Positions 35,452 to 44,988 of a stretch of DNA of 64,000 nt are shown here, in pieces. How positions within the stretch are numbered: position 1 is the stretch's first letter; each line of letters opens with the position of its first letter. This stretch comes from Algoriphagus aquaeductus (GTDB lineage Bacteria > Bacteroidota > Bacteroidia > Cytophagales > Cyclobacteriaceae), in NCBI RefSeq assembly GCF_003253485.1, contig NZ_QKTX01000002.1, positions 248,001-312,000 on the forward strand, given 5' to 3'. The notes beneath the pieces are model-generated. The model was not told the DNA's origin and did no database searches. It worked only from the letters and a program-made list of their open reading frames with translations. The position numbers were made by a program, and so were the translations under genes.

Positions 35452-35877
35452 TTGGACCCCATGAAATACATCTCGAAATCATCCGTGACCAAATTGTCTT
35501 TTCTGGTAACGGGCTGTGCGATAACGGTTCACAAAGCTCTTGGTCCCGGTCTTTTGGAAAGCGTCTATGAAAAATGCCTTGTTTTTGAATTGGAAAAGCA
35601 AGGTTTTCACGTCCTTCAGCAGGTTCCCATTACGATCAATTATGAGGGAAATTTGATCGATTCTGAATTGAAGCTGGACCTGCTTGTGGAAGATACCATC
35701 ATTGTTGAGCTCAAAGCAGTCCAGGAACTTCTCCCCGTTCATTCAGCGCAATTGATGAGCTATATGAAACTGCTTAAAAAACCACAGGGACTTCTGTTCA
35801 ATTTTTACTCGGATAATCTCACTAAATCTATGAAACCATTCATCAATGAGTATTTCGAAAGGTTACCTGTAGAATAG
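35452..35877 (+). CDS. GxxExxY protein (PD-(D/E)xK-like)
   Basis: 141 residues (138 from the ATG at 35461). GPGLLESVYE carries the family-defining GxxExxY pattern. The segment LKLDLLVEDTIIVELKAV has the D...ExK spacing of a PD-(D/E)xK nuclease fold. The end, HSAQLMSYMKLLKKPQGLLFNF, is the usual family tail. Biological role is not established. It is preceded by a large imperfect hairpin, like the two near-identical copies at 57-58 kb, to which it is only distantly similar. Confidence 0.88.
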   Translation: MDPMKYISKSSVTKLSFLVTGCAITVHKALGPGLLESVYEKCLVFELEKQGFHVLQQVPITINYEGNLIDSELKLDLLVEDTIIVELKAVQELLPVHSAQLMSYMKLLKKPQGLLFNFYSDNLTKSMKPFINEYFERLPVE

Positions 35878-35907
35878 TACCTTAGCCATTCTCTAATTCA
35901 ATTTCCC

Positions 35908-36927
35908 ATGCGCATAAGATTTTCAATTTTCCTCCTAACGGTAGCCATTTCTTGTTCCTCACCTCAATCCGAAACCCAAGAGGAGCCCAAACTTTCCGGT
36001 AATCCCATTTTCGAAGGCTGGTATGCCGATCCGGAAGGGATTGTGTTTGGAGATGAATACTGGATTTATCCGACCTTTTCGGCGGCATTTGAGGATCAGT
36101 TGCACTTTGATGCATTTTCTTCCAAAGACTTGGTGACTTGGGAAAAACACGAGCGCATCTTGGATAATACCGCCATTACTTGGGCCCGTCAGGCGATGTG
36201 GGCACCTGCTGCGATCGAAAAAGACGGGAAATATTACCTCTTTTTCGCAGCCAATGACCCACTTACTCCCGAGCGACCGGGCTATGATCCCAACAATGAC
36301 ATCAATCATTTCGGAGGAATAGGCGTGGCCGTGGCAGATTCACCTGCCGGACCTTTCAAAGATTTGCTAGGAAAGCCGTTACTCTCGGATTTTCACAATG
36401 GGGCTCAACCCATCGATCAGTTTGTGTTTAAGGATACCGATGGCACGCATTACTTTTTCTATGGAGGCTGGGGACATTGCAATATTGGAAAGCTTAATTC
36501 AAATTTTACTGGGTTCGAACCCTGGGAAGATGGAGAACTTTTCCACGAAATCACTCCCGAAGGCTATGTGGAGGGCCCTTTTATGTTTTTGAGAAATGGT
36601 GTGTATTACCTCATGTGGTCCGAAGGTGGTTGGACGAATGACAGCTACAAAGTCGCCTATGCCATGGCCGAAAAAGCCACCGGACCCTATCGCCGAATCG
36701 GTACAATTCTCGAGGCAGACACTACGATTGCCACCGGCGCAGGACATAATTCCGTCATCCAAAAACCCGGAACTGACGAGTGGTACATGGTTTACCACCG
36801 CCGCCCTATTCCCAACGAGGGCCGTGACCATCGGGTGACTTGCATCGATGTAATGGAATTCAATGAAGATGGAACGATCAAGCCGATTAAGATGACTTTT
36901 GAGGGAGTGGAGGCGAATCCTTTGTAA
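35908..36927 (+). CDS. Glycoside hydrolase family 43 lipoprotein
   Basis: 339 residues. MRIRFSIFLLTVAISC gives a lipoprotein signal (Cys16). A five-bladed GH43-type fold follows. The likely catalytic base is the Asp in GWYADPEG, the pKa-modulating Asp lies in the middle third, and the general acid is the Glu in GYVEGPFMF. Members cleave arabinose- or xylose-containing glycans (arabinofuranosidase, xylosidase); exact specificity cannot be read. It is probably attached to the outer membrane or periplasmic face. Lies 30 bp after the GxxExxY gene but functionally unrelated. Confidence 0.9.
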   Translation: MRIRFSIFLLTVAISCSSPQSETQEEPKLSGNPIFEGWYADPEGIVFGDEYWIYPTFSAAFEDQLHFDAFSSKDLVTWEKHERILDNTAITWARQAMWAPAAIEKDGKYYLFFAANDPLTPERPGYDPNNDINHFGGIGVAVADSPAGPFKDLLGKPLLSDFHNGAQPIDQFVFKDTDGTHYFFYGGWGHCNIGKLNSNFTGFEPWEDGELFHEITPEGYVEGPFMFLRNGVYYLMWSEGGWTNDSYKVAYAMAEKATGPYRRIGTILEADTTIATGAGHNSVIQKPGTDEWYMVYHRRPIPNEGRDHRVTCIDVMEFNEDGTIKPIKMTFEGVEANPL

Positions 36928-37077
36928 TAGAAATCAGAAAAATCCTTTTTGTCTTTGAAGACTATCTGAAGGCGTTTGAGTACTGATTGAAAGAAAGTAA
37001 AATAAGATTTCTGTTATTTTACTTTTGAAGGCGAAGATAAAATAGAGGCAGGGCAAAATTTCCATTAAAGATAAAAA

Positions 37078-37101
37078 CGCCTCTGAGACTTCCCAGAGGC
37101 G
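37078..37101 (-). terminator. Terminator of M28-PDZ peptidase gene
   Basis: CGCCTCTG (37078-37085) pairs with CAGAGGCG (37094-37101); on the minus strand it is followed by TTTTT. It lies 40 bp after the peptidase stop codon. Confidence 0.8.
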
Positions 37102-37141
37102 CATTCTATTGTAGGAGAAAAGGAGTTTCTTGACTCTCAAA

Positions 37142-38383
37142 TCAAAACCTCACCACCGCTTCCACTTTTTGACCTGACCGTTCGATCACCACTTTAGTAG
37201 AATCTCCTTTTTGGAAAGCACTCAAAGCCCGCATGTAGCTCATCATGTCGTAAACGGTGGAGTCTCCCAGCTGTACGACCACATCACCTTTGAGCAATCC
37301 GGCAGCTTGGGCGGGTTTGCCTTCAGACACACCATCTACACGCATTCCTTTTCCATCAAACATGTAGTCCGGCACCACTCCCATCGACACGGTGAATCGA
37401 GGAGAATCGCTGGAATCTTTGGTCTTGGTAAAGGCAAGTTTGGGTTCATTGTCCAGCGTAGTCACCACCCGGGAAATGTAGCGTACTACTTTCACCAACC
37501 CTTCATAGTTGATCTTATCCGAATCATCGCTTGGCTTGTGGTAGTCTTCATGCTGACCGGTGAAAAAATGCAATACCGGCAAATCTTGTAGGTAAAATGA
37601 CGTGTGATCAGATGGACCTACTCCCGATTCAGAAGTAACGAGTTTCAGGCTATCCGCATTGATTTGGTCAAATACAGGGACAAAACTCGGGCTGGTTCCG
37701 ACCCCGTTGATGGCCAAAGATTTTTCTTCATTCAGCCTGCCTACCATATCCATGTTGATCATGTAGTTGACTGTTTGGAGATCGATGGTTGGGTTTTTGA
37801 CAAAATAATTGGAACCCCATAGGCCATTTTCCTCACCCGAGAAAGCGATAAAGAGAATGTTGTTTTTCAACTCTTCATGTTTGAGAATTTCTGCCAAAGC
37901 CAACAGACCCGCGGTTCCTGAGGCATTGTCATCGGCCCCGTTGTGAATTGCTGAATCACCCCGATGAAGCGAGCCTTGTCCACCCATTCCCAAGTGATCA
38001 AAGTGTGCTCCGATCACGATGGTTTTATCCGCTTTTTTATCCAAAAAGGCGACTACATTTCGACCGGTGACTCCATCGCCGTCCGTGCCGATCACTGCTT
38101 CTTCATGGGGATTGGACGGTTTGGATACGGTAAAAGGCTGAAAAAACCCTTCGGTTCCTTTGGGCTGCAGCCCTAGTTTTTCAAATTCTTTGGCCAGATA
38201 TTCCGCCGCTTTTTGCTCTCCTTCTGTGCCAATAGCCCTTCCTCCCAAATCATCTGCCGCAAGGAAAACGACATCTTCCTGTAAAGTAGCCAAGAGCTTT
38301 TCGTCGGTTGGAGGACCATCGCAGGCTGCGATGAAAAGTGCAGAAGCTAAAATGTGGCTGGATTTGAAAAGAAAATGCTTCAT
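37142..38383 (-). CDS. M28 family aminopeptidase with C-terminal PDZ domain
   Basis: 413 residues. The start was moved to the ATG at 38383, which gives a lipoprotein signal (MKHFLFKSSHILASALFIAAC). M28 zinc site in order: IGAHFDHLGMG, GADDNASG, SGEENGLWGS, NMDMVGR, and the His in TGQHEDYHKPSDD. A PDZ domain occupies about 320-410 (MRVDGVSEGKPAQAAGLLKGD). An exported aminopeptidase; PDZ versions probably select substrates by C terminus or dock partners. Divergent from the TolB-like lipoprotein gene, 74 bp apart. Confidence 0.92.
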   Translation of the reverse strand: MKHFLFKSSHILASALFIAACDGPPTDEKLLATLQEDVVFLAADDLGGRAIGTEGEQKAAEYLAKEFEKLGLQPKGTEGFFQPFTVSKPSNPHEEAVIGTDGDGVTGRNVVAFLDKKADKTIVIGAHFDHLGMGGQGSLHRGDSAIHNGADDNASGTAGLLALAEILKHEELKNNILFIAFSGEENGLWGSNYFVKNPTIDLQTVNYMINMDMVGRLNEEKSLAINGVGTSPSFVPVFDQINADSLKLVTSESGVGPSDHTSFYLQDLPVLHFFTGQHEDYHKPSDDSDKINYEGLVKVVRYISRVVTTLDNEPKLAFTKTKDSSDSPRFTVSMGVVPDYMFDGKGMRVDGVSEGKPAQAAGLLKGDVVVQLGDSTVYDMMSYMRALSAFQKGDSTKVVIERSGQKVEAVVRF

Positions 38384-38457
38384 GAGATTTGTCGATTTAG
38401 TCCAAAGATAATAATTGGTATCTTCGGCCTGCAATTCTTTTAGTATCAAGCCCAAAA

Positions 38458-39561
38458 ATGAAGAAACTCCTTTATTCGCTAGCTCTCCTTGCTGTAGCCT
38501 GTGCTCCTAAAACAGAATCATCTGTTGAAACTGATGTCCGTTCTGCCACTGATTCCCTTCTCCTTCATCCTGAAGAGATGAAATACCTCAAAAACATCAA
38601 GCAGTTGACTTTTGGAGGAAATAATGCGGAAGCCTATTGGTCATTTAATGATTCTCTGCTGGTCTTTCAGTCGGATTTTGCAGGCTGGGGCAATGAATGT
38701 GACCAGATGTTTTACCTCAACTGGCGCGAGGACGACCTGAAAAACAACACGCCTCAACGGCTTAGCACAGGTTTGGGAAGAACGACTTGTTCCTATTTTC
38801 TACCCGGTGACCAAACGATTGTCTATGCCTCTACTCATTTGGTAGATCCGGCTTGTCCTCCTGTTCCTGAGCGAAGAGCGGATGGCAAATATGTGTGGCC
38901 GATCTATGATTCCTTTGACATCTTCACAGCAGATTTGAATGGCAATATCCTTTCTCAATTGACCAAAGAGCCCGGATATGATGCCGAGGCGACGGTATCT
39001 CCTAAAGGTGACCGAATTGTTTTCACCTCCATGAGAACCGGTGATTTGGAGCTTTTCACCATGAATATCGATGGCACAGATGTGAAGCAGATTACTTCCG
39101 ACTTGGGCTATGACGGCGGGGCATTTTTCTCCCCTGACGGAAGCAAGCTGGTATGGAGAGCTTCCAGACCGCAGACCCCTGAAGAAATCAAAGAATACAA
39201 AGAATTACTCAAAGAAGGATTGGTGAAACCGACCGATATGGAACTCTATGTGGCCAATGCTGACGGGACAGACATCCAAAAAATCACCAGCCTAGGCAAA
39301 GCCAACTGGGCACCCTTTTTCCATCCCTCTGGAGAAAAACTCATCTTCGCTTCCAACCATCAGACAGAAAGAGGCTTTCCTTTCAATCTGTTTATGATCA
39401 ATCTGGACGGAACAGGCCTAACCCGAATCACACACGACGGGACTTTCGATGCGTTCCCGGTCTTTTCCAATGATGGCAAATACTTGGTTTTTGCCTCCAA
39501 CCGAAACAACGGCGGCACTCGCGATACCAACCTCTTTGTGGCGGAGTGGATTGGGGATTGA
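38458..39561 (+). CDS. TolB-like PD40 propeller lipoprotein
   Basis: 367 residues. MKKLLYSLALLAVAC is a lipoprotein signal. The mature part is a six-bladed propeller with PD40 repeats: SPKGDRIVFTSMRTGDLELF, SPDGSKLVWRAS, HPSGEKLIFASN and SNDGKYLVFASNR. The same propeller type is found in TolB and in the Tricorn-like protein, but there are no tol genes here, so it is not TolB itself. Likely periplasmic or outer-membrane-anchored scaffold; function unknown. A strong terminator follows at 39588-39634. Confidence 0.85.
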   Translation: MKKLLYSLALLAVACAPKTESSVETDVRSATDSLLLHPEEMKYLKNIKQLTFGGNNAEAYWSFNDSLLVFQSDFAGWGNECDQMFYLNWREDDLKNNTPQRLSTGLGRTTCSYFLPGDQTIVYASTHLVDPACPPVPERRADGKYVWPIYDSFDIFTADLNGNILSQLTKEPGYDAEATVSPKGDRIVFTSMRTGDLELFTMNIDGTDVKQITSDLGYDGGAFFSPDGSKLVWRASRPQTPEEIKEYKELLKEGLVKPTDMELYVANADGTDIQKITSLGKANWAPFFHPSGEKLIFASNHQTERGFPFNLFMINLDGTGLTRITHDGTFDAFPVFSNDGKYLVFASNRNNGGTRDTNLFVAEWIGD

Positions 39562-39587
39562 ACTAGCTAATACAAGATGAGAATAAG

Positions 39588-39634
39588 CAGCTCCAAATGG
39601 AAAAAAATTCTTTTGTCCTTTGGAGCTGTTTTAT
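39588..39634 (+). terminator. Terminator after TolB-like gene
   Basis: CAGCTCCAAA (39588-39597) pairs with TTTGGAGCTG (39619-39628), a perfect 10-bp stem with a 21-nt loop, followed by TTTTATTTTTT. Confidence 0.8.
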
Positions 39635-39737
39635 TTTTTGTCTCGATAGAATTAGCCTAATAAGAAAAAAAAATCACTCAGATGGAAGGGGTTAAATCAA
39701 TTTTGCATAACTTTAACTAAAGCCTAAATAAATACTC

Positions 39738-40259
39738 ATGAATTTAACCATTTTTCTGTGGCTTCTGCTCTTCCAGATTCCTTCCAACTTGGAGAAAGAA
39801 CTTGCACAGCAAGTGGTCATCCATTATTTGGAGTCCCAACTTCCACACAATCAAGACAAGAAATTTTTTGTCTCAGAGGTTTTGGATTCTGTTTTTGTCA
39901 AAATGTATGAACGAGTACTAAATCCACAGAATGAGTTTGTTTATAAGGGGCTGACTGAGCAACAGAAAAGTATGGTCCAGGATCTTTTGCAGATCAAAGA
40001 GCCATTACCTTTTGAATTAACAGAATTGATAGCGCAGAAAAAATTTAAGATCCGACCTCTAAATGAAATTGACCGGAGTGATTGGGAATCATCCTCGGTC
40101 AGAGTATCCCGAGTAATGATATCTCCTGATGGGAATGAAGCTTGTCTTATTTTGGAGTATGTATGTGGCCCCAAATGTGGTCAAGGGGTATTGATTTTTG
40201 CTCAAATGGAGGATAATTCTTGGACCATCAGTGCTCGAAGAAGGTTATGGATTGCTTAA
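39738..40259 (+). CDS. Small secreted protein, unknown function
   Basis: 173 residues with an N-terminal hydrophobic segment (MNLTIFLWLLLFQIPS) that looks like a signal peptide or anchor. The rest is a mixed alpha/beta domain; the end MISPDGNEACLILEYVCGPKCGQGVLIFAQM holds two cysteines spaced CGPKC that could form a disulfide. I recognise no family. AT-rich upstream region with TAACTTTA (39708-39715) as a possible -7 box. Convergent with the photolyase gene, 19 bp apart. Confidence 0.55.
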   Translation: MNLTIFLWLLLFQIPSNLEKELAQQVVIHYLESQLPHNQDKKFFVSEVLDSVFVKMYERVLNPQNEFVYKGLTEQQKSMVQDLLQIKEPLPFELTELIAQKKFKIRPLNEIDRSDWESSSVRVSRVMISPDGNEACLILEYVCGPKCGQGVLIFAQMEDNSWTISARRRLWIA

Positions 40260-40278
40260 TCTGAGGGTTTAAGGAAGT

Positions 40279-41808
40279 CTATAAGTTTTCTAAGGATTTC
40301 AAATAGTACTCCGCCTGACCCAGGACTTCCTGCTGATTACCCATTTTATCCCAAGTACGGTACATCATCCCGATGCGTGGATTTTTCTCCAGCTTTTCCC
40401 GGTTTCGGGCATAAAAATGCCAATAGAGACTATTGAATGGACAGGATCCGTGTCCTGTTTTTTTTGCTGAATCATAGGCACAATGATCGCAATAGTTGCC
40501 TTGTTTTTTGATGTAATTGGCTGAGGAGACATAAGGCTTGGTACCGACAATCCCTCCGTCGGCAAATTGGCTCATGCCTCGGGTATTGGTGATTTCGACC
40601 CATTCGATAGCGTCTATGTATATCCCGAGATACCACTGATCTACTTCATCGGGATGGATTCCAGCCAACAGGGCAAAATTTCCCGTCACCATCAATCGCT
40701 GGATATGATGGGCATAAGCCAAATCCAGAGACTGACCAATAGACTCTTTTAGGCAATTCATCTTGGTATTTCCGGTCCAAAACCAATCTGGTAGCTTCCT
40801 ATCGTGACCAAAGAAATTCATCTGTGCAAACTCCGGCATTTTGGCCCAATAAATCCCCCGCATGTATTCCCTCCAGCCGATGATCTGCCGAATGAACCCC
40901 TCCACTTGGGCGATTGAAATCTGATTTTGGTGAGCGTACCAGTATTTTTCCACCGTTTGAACGACTTCCAGCGGAGAGAGCATCTTGGTATTTAGAGAAA
41001 AACTCAATCGGGAATGGAAAAGGTAAGGATCCCAGGTAGTTAGGGCATCTTGGTAAGCGCCAAAGTTAGGTAGCAGCTGCTCGCAGAAATACTCCAAAAT
41101 CTCCAAACTCTCTTCTCTCGACACAGGCCAAGTGAATTGTTCCGGATCGATTTTTCCGATAGTTTTTACTTCTGCCTTCTCGATCATCTCCAGGATTTCT
41201 TTCACGCGCTTGGGATGAATCAAGGGCTTTTTGAGCAGCTTTTTGTCTTTGAGCGCTTGGCGATTGTCGTGGTCATAGTTCCACTGCCCGGTGAGTGGAT
41301 CTTTGCCGTCCATGAGGATATCGTACTTCCTGCGCATCTCCCGATAGAAGGTCTCCATGAGGTAGGTTTTTTTTCCCTTGAAAAAGTCCTTCAGAAATTC
41401 CCGGGAAGTCAGAAAGTGCTCGGTATCCACCGCGGATGAAGGAATAGGTAAGCTTTCGCAGACTTCTTTGAGAATCTGATCCAATCGGTATTCATCGGGT
41501 AGTTGGTATTCAAATCGGGTGAATCCTTCCTTTTGGATCAATTCTTCAAGTTGATTTTTTAGGTTTTGTCGGTTTTCAGGGTGATCAAGGGAAAAGTACC
41601 GGACTCGATGCCCTTTTTTTTGAAGGGTTTGCGAAAAAGTACGCATAGCCAAAAAGAAGCCGACTACTTTTTGAATGTGGTGGATGACATAATCGGTCTC
41701 TTGCCTCATTTCCATCATAAGGTAAGTGACGGATTCGTCTGTTTTTTCAAACCAGAAATGATTCATATTAAGCTGGTCTCCGAGTATGAGCCGTAAAACT
41801 TTAGGCAT
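40279..41808 (-). CDS. FeS-type photolyase/cryptochrome (FeS-BCP, PhrB-like)
   Basis: 509 residues from the ATG at 41808 (MPKVLRLILGDQL); the longer frame runs through a terminator hairpin and is rejected. The N-terminal Rossmann domain binds the antenna chromophore and the C-terminal helical domain binds FAD (ITNTRGMSQFADGG, WREYMRGIYWAKMP). The four cysteines for the 4Fe-4S cluster are visible: one in NTKMNCLKESIG, two in GNYCDHCAYD, and one in GHGSCPF. The family repairs (6-4) photoproducts using blue light. It stands alone; the last stem bases of the PorP terminator abut its start. Confidence 0.93.
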   Translation of the reverse strand: MPKVLRLILGDQLNMNHFWFEKTDESVTYLMMEMRQETDYVIHHIQKVVGFFLAMRTFSQTLQKKGHRVRYFSLDHPENRQNLKNQLEELIQKEGFTRFEYQLPDEYRLDQILKEVCESLPIPSSAVDTEHFLTSREFLKDFFKGKKTYLMETFYREMRRKYDILMDGKDPLTGQWNYDHDNRQALKDKKLLKKPLIHPKRVKEILEMIEKAEVKTIGKIDPEQFTWPVSREESLEILEYFCEQLLPNFGAYQDALTTWDPYLFHSRLSFSLNTKMLSPLEVVQTVEKYWYAHQNQISIAQVEGFIRQIIGWREYMRGIYWAKMPEFAQMNFFGHDRKLPDWFWTGNTKMNCLKESIGQSLDLAYAHHIQRLMVTGNFALLAGIHPDEVDQWYLGIYIDAIEWVEITNTRGMSQFADGGIVGTKPYVSSANYIKKQGNYCDHCAYDSAKKTGHGSCPFNSLYWHFYARNREKLEKNPRIGMMYRTWDKMGNQQEVLGQAEYYLKSLENL

Positions 41809-41809
41809 G

Positions 41810-41841
41810 AAAAAGGGCTTTATTTTCGTAAAGCCCTTTTT
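41810..41841 (-). terminator. Terminator of SprB-like/PorP operon
   Basis: AAAAAGGGCTTTA (41810-41822) pairs with TAAAGCCCTTTTT (41829-41841), a perfect 13-bp stem with a 6-nt loop, directly after the PorP/SprF gene. Confidence 0.85.
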
Positions 41842-41864
41842 ACAACCCATTGTTTATGAAAAAA

Positions 41865-42899
41865 TCAATATTTGAAGCAAGGCATAGATGTCTTTCTTCC
41901 AGCGCCTTTGGCAGAACCTGCGAGGAAACTGTAACGCATGCTGATTTCGTTTGCTCCTCCTGTATTGGCATTTCCCAAGGAGGATAAGGTGAAATCATGG
42001 CTGTATCCAATGCTCAAACCTGATGCGAGCTGAAAGCCCACCAAAGCAATGACAGATTCGTGGTTGGACTGCATTACGCTTGATACGGGAATTCCTCTAT
42101 ACCATACGCCTAATACCAAAGGCTGTAGATTGACTTGAGCTCCCAAATCCAGCTGTTGGAAAAGCTCTTGATTTTTGTAGTTGAATGCCAAGGTTAACTC
42201 TCGTGTCCCGGTTGTTTTATTCATAAAACTTCTTGCTGCCCCTCCGGACAGGTCAAATTTGTATCCCCCATGAGCGGAAATTTTCATGGGGAGTTGGCTG
42301 AATTGTCCATCCAGAAAGGAAATGTTAGGCTGGGTGATATGGTGAGTTGACAAGCCAAACCAAACCTGATCATTGTTAAACAACAGGCCCAAGCTATAGT
42401 CAACAAATTGATGTCTGAAATCTGCTCCGAGATTTTCTCCCGAAAAATCTCCGATTGCACCGGTTTGATCATTGATTTGACTGCCAAAAACAAGATTGCC
42501 AAAATGAGCGTCCCGGTCCATGTAGCTAACTTGTCCTCCAACTCTCAGGAAAGAACGGAACCCCAATCTTGCGCGGTAAGAATAGGTGGCGCCAATTTCA
42601 GAAACACTGAGGTTGGCCATACTTTGCTCTGATCTGTTGAAGATGATCCCGACGCCACTGTTTGCTCCAAAGATGTAATGATCGATGTGGGCAGAATAGG
42701 AGACAAAAGACTGGTCCAGTCCTGGCCACTGGTTTCGGTAATTTACCCCCATGCTCGTACCTTCAGAGGCTCCAGTTAGCGCTGGATTGAGATATAATGG
42801 ATTGGCATAAAACTGCGAATACTGCACATCTTGAGCCAAGGCTGAGTTCATAGCCATGGATATAAGAACCAAGGTGATAAGTGTAAATGTGATTTTCAT
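41865..42899 (-). CDS. PorP/SprF family outer-membrane protein
   Basis: 344 residues with signal peptide (MKITFTLITLVLISMAMNSALA), then the family start QDVQYSQFYANPLYLNPALTG and a beta-barrel body ending in the usual EISMRYSFL. PorP/SprF proteins insert in the outer membrane and dock T9SS-exported proteins such as SprB. It is encoded 4 bp after the SprB-repeat protein gene, the usual pairing, so it is probably that protein's partner. It is a paralogue of the protein at 45361-46404. A terminator follows. Confidence 0.93.
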   Translation of the reverse strand: MKITFTLITLVLISMAMNSALAQDVQYSQFYANPLYLNPALTGASEGTSMGVNYRNQWPGLDQSFVSYSAHIDHYIFGANSGVGIIFNRSEQSMANLSVSEIGATYSYRARLGFRSFLRVGGQVSYMDRDAHFGNLVFGSQINDQTGAIGDFSGENLGADFRHQFVDYSLGLLFNNDQVWFGLSTHHITQPNISFLDGQFSQLPMKISAHGGYKFDLSGGAARSFMNKTTGTRELTLAFNYKNQELFQQLDLGAQVNLQPLVLGVWYRGIPVSSVMQSNHESVIALVGFQLASGLSIGYSHDFTLSSLGNANTGGANEISMRYSFLAGSAKGAGRKTSMPCFKY

Positions 42900-42903
42900 A
42901 TAC

Positions 42904-44988
42904 TTATCGGATTAATGTTATTCCTCCGGATTTGCTTTGGGCAGTTCCATCGGGGGTGATGTAAGTAAGCCGGTATAGGTAGTTGCCGGGAGGTGATAAT
43001 TGGCCACGGTAGGTGCCGTCCCATCCCTTGCTCTCTAGACTGGTGGTGATAAAGATTTTTTCTCCCCAGGTATTGAAAACTTCCAGGGTGAATGAGGAAA
43101 CTCCTTTTAATACAGGGATAAAGCTGTCATTCAGTCCGTCTCCGTTTGGTGTAAAGGCATTGGGAATGACAACCAATTCTGTAGGAATTGAAACCTGAAT
43201 GGTATTTCTTTCGATGGAAGAACAACCGAAAATGTCATATCCTTTGAGCGTGACTTCATAAGATCCCGGCTTTTCAAAGATGTGGACAGGGTCTTTTTCA
43301 ACTGATTTTTTCCCATCTCCAAATTCCCATTCCCATGCAATGAATTCCGGGGAAATCTCGCTTTCGAACAATACTTCCTCTTGAATCAGTACCTCAGGAT
43401 CATTGCTGATACTAAGCTTGCGGTATTGAAAATCAAGTCTTGCACCTTGATTGGATACAACAGGAAACTCCACTCTTGCTTCAGTCTCTAAAGTACATCC
43501 AGACGCATCTTTGACAGCTACTTTTAGAATCCCCGATTTGTCAAAATTGATCTCTCTGGCATTTTTGTCTCCAGGATTCCAGGAGATGGCGTAAGGTTCC
43601 TTTCCGCCCTGAATAGATACCCAAGCCTTTCCGGTTACTTTTCCGCTTGCACAATCCACGTCCAAGGCGGTTTCAATTCTTGCCTGAAGCGAAGTTGCAT
43701 CTTGTAGTTGAACCGTGGTGGAGACTTTGCATCCAGATTCATCAATGACCTCTATGGTGTAGGTGCCTGACTTTAAATCCTTTCTCTGAAGTTGAGTTGA
43801 ATTTCCATCTGACCATTTTACTGTGTAAGTTCCCTTAGCACCCTTCAATTCTAAAGAAATGCCTCCATCTGATCCTCCTGCACAGGAAGCCGGCCGGGTT
43901 TCAACCACTTTCAATTCCAATGCGGATTGATTCTGGAGGATTACTTGTTTTTCCACAGAGCATCCTGTAGCATCTGTAATTTTTACAGAATACGTTCCCG
44001 AAGTAAGGTTTTGAAGTTTGGATTGAGTATGTCCGGTATTCCAGAGATAGGAATAAGGGGCTTTGCCACCTGCGGGAATAATTTCGATCCTACCATCCGA
44101 GTTCCCTTGGCAAGAAGGCTGAAGGAGTTGGGTGCCAACCTCGATGGAACTTGGGGCAGAAATGCTAAAGGATTTTTGTAAGCTACAACCTTTGCTGTCC
44201 TGAATTTGGACTTGATAGGTGCCCGGAACTAATCCGTTTAGGTCCTTTGAAGTCGCACCTGTATTCCATTTATAAGTAAATGGAGGTTGGCCTCCTGATA
44301 CATTGAGGGAGATTTTACCGGTTGAACCTGATTGACAGGAAGGCTGCTCGATCGTTTCTGTCGCAGCGATTCCCTCCGAGCCTGATTTGATTTCAAATGA
44401 AACACTGACTGAGCAGTTGTACTTGTCTTCGACAAGAACGGTATAGGTTCCGGGAGCTAGATTATCTGCTTCCCAAACGTCTTTCAAGCCATTGCTCCAG
44501 GTTACTTTGTAAGGAGGGCTGTCTTTTTCGTAGTCATTTCGGCCGATTTTTACGCTGATCTTTGCATACCCGTCCATACCCGATCCGCAAGAGGCATCTT
44601 TTTTCTCCACCGGATTGAGCAAAAGGGGGAAAGGCGGCTGAATGATGATTTTTTCCTGATGAACTCTACCATCCGCATCGGTGATCCAAACGGTATAAGT
44701 TCCGGCGTTAAGATTGGATCGATTCTGAGTGGTTTCGTTGGTATTCCATTTAAAGGTGTAAGGCGCTTTTCCGCCACCTACAGTTAGGATGATGCTTCCT
44801 TTCTCACTATGAGAGCAAAGGGCTAGTTTTCCGCTAACTTCCACCCAGATTTCTCCATAAGAATACATTCGACTGGATTCTTTGGCAGGAATATTGAAGG
44901 CATATTGGGAAAAGACAGAATTATAGTAGGCGCTGCTGAAGATCAGCAGAACAACCCATTTCATCCTATGAATCCCAAGTTTTATCAT
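42904..44988 (-). CDS. SprB-repeat protein with gliding-motility C-terminal domain (T9SS cargo)
   Basis: 694 residues. A hydrophobic N terminus (about 10-28) serves as signal. About six SprB-type repeats of some 70 residues (GGKAPYTFKWNTNETT, GTYTVWITDADGRV, GGQPPFTYKWNTGATS) span about 50-500. A PKD domain (about 540-600; WEWEFGDGKKSVEKDPVHIF) follows. The C-terminal CHU_C/type B sorting domain (NAFTPNGDGLNDSF ... GWDGTYRGQLSPPGNYLY) marks export by the type IX system and attachment to the surface. Probably a surface adhesin; its partner is the PorP/SprF protein 4 bp downstream. Confidence 0.93.
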   Translation of the reverse strand: MIKLGIHRMKWVVLLIFSSAYYNSVFSQYAFNIPAKESSRMYSYGEIWVEVSGKLALCSHSEKGSIILTVGGGKAPYTFKWNTNETTQNRSNLNAGTYTVWITDADGRVHQEKIIIQPPFPLLLNPVEKKDASCGSGMDGYAKISVKIGRNDYEKDSPPYKVTWSNGLKDVWEADNLAPGTYTVLVEDKYNCSVSVSFEIKSGSEGIAATETIEQPSCQSGSTGKISLNVSGGQPPFTYKWNTGATSKDLNGLVPGTYQVQIQDSKGCSLQKSFSISAPSSIEVGTQLLQPSCQGNSDGRIEIIPAGGKAPYSYLWNTGHTQSKLQNLTSGTYSVKITDATGCSVEKQVILQNQSALELKVVETRPASCAGGSDGGISLELKGAKGTYTVKWSDGNSTQLQRKDLKSGTYTIEVIDESGCKVSTTVQLQDATSLQARIETALDVDCASGKVTGKAWVSIQGGKEPYAISWNPGDKNAREINFDKSGILKVAVKDASGCTLETEARVEFPVVSNQGARLDFQYRKLSISNDPEVLIQEEVLFESEISPEFIAWEWEFGDGKKSVEKDPVHIFEKPGSYEVTLKGYDIFGCSSIERNTIQVSIPTELVVIPNAFTPNGDGLNDSFIPVLKGVSSFTLEVFNTWGEKIFITTSLESKGWDGTYRGQLSPPGNYLYRLTYITPDGTAQSKSGGITLIR

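Noticed and set aside
36511-36526. GGGTTCGAACCC resembling a tRNA T-arm
   Set aside because: It lies inside the GH43 coding frame and no acceptor or anticodon arms can be built around it.
38458-39561. TolB of the Tol-Pal system
   Set aside because: Lipoprotein signal and absence of tolQ/R/A or pal nearby; only the propeller repeat is shared.
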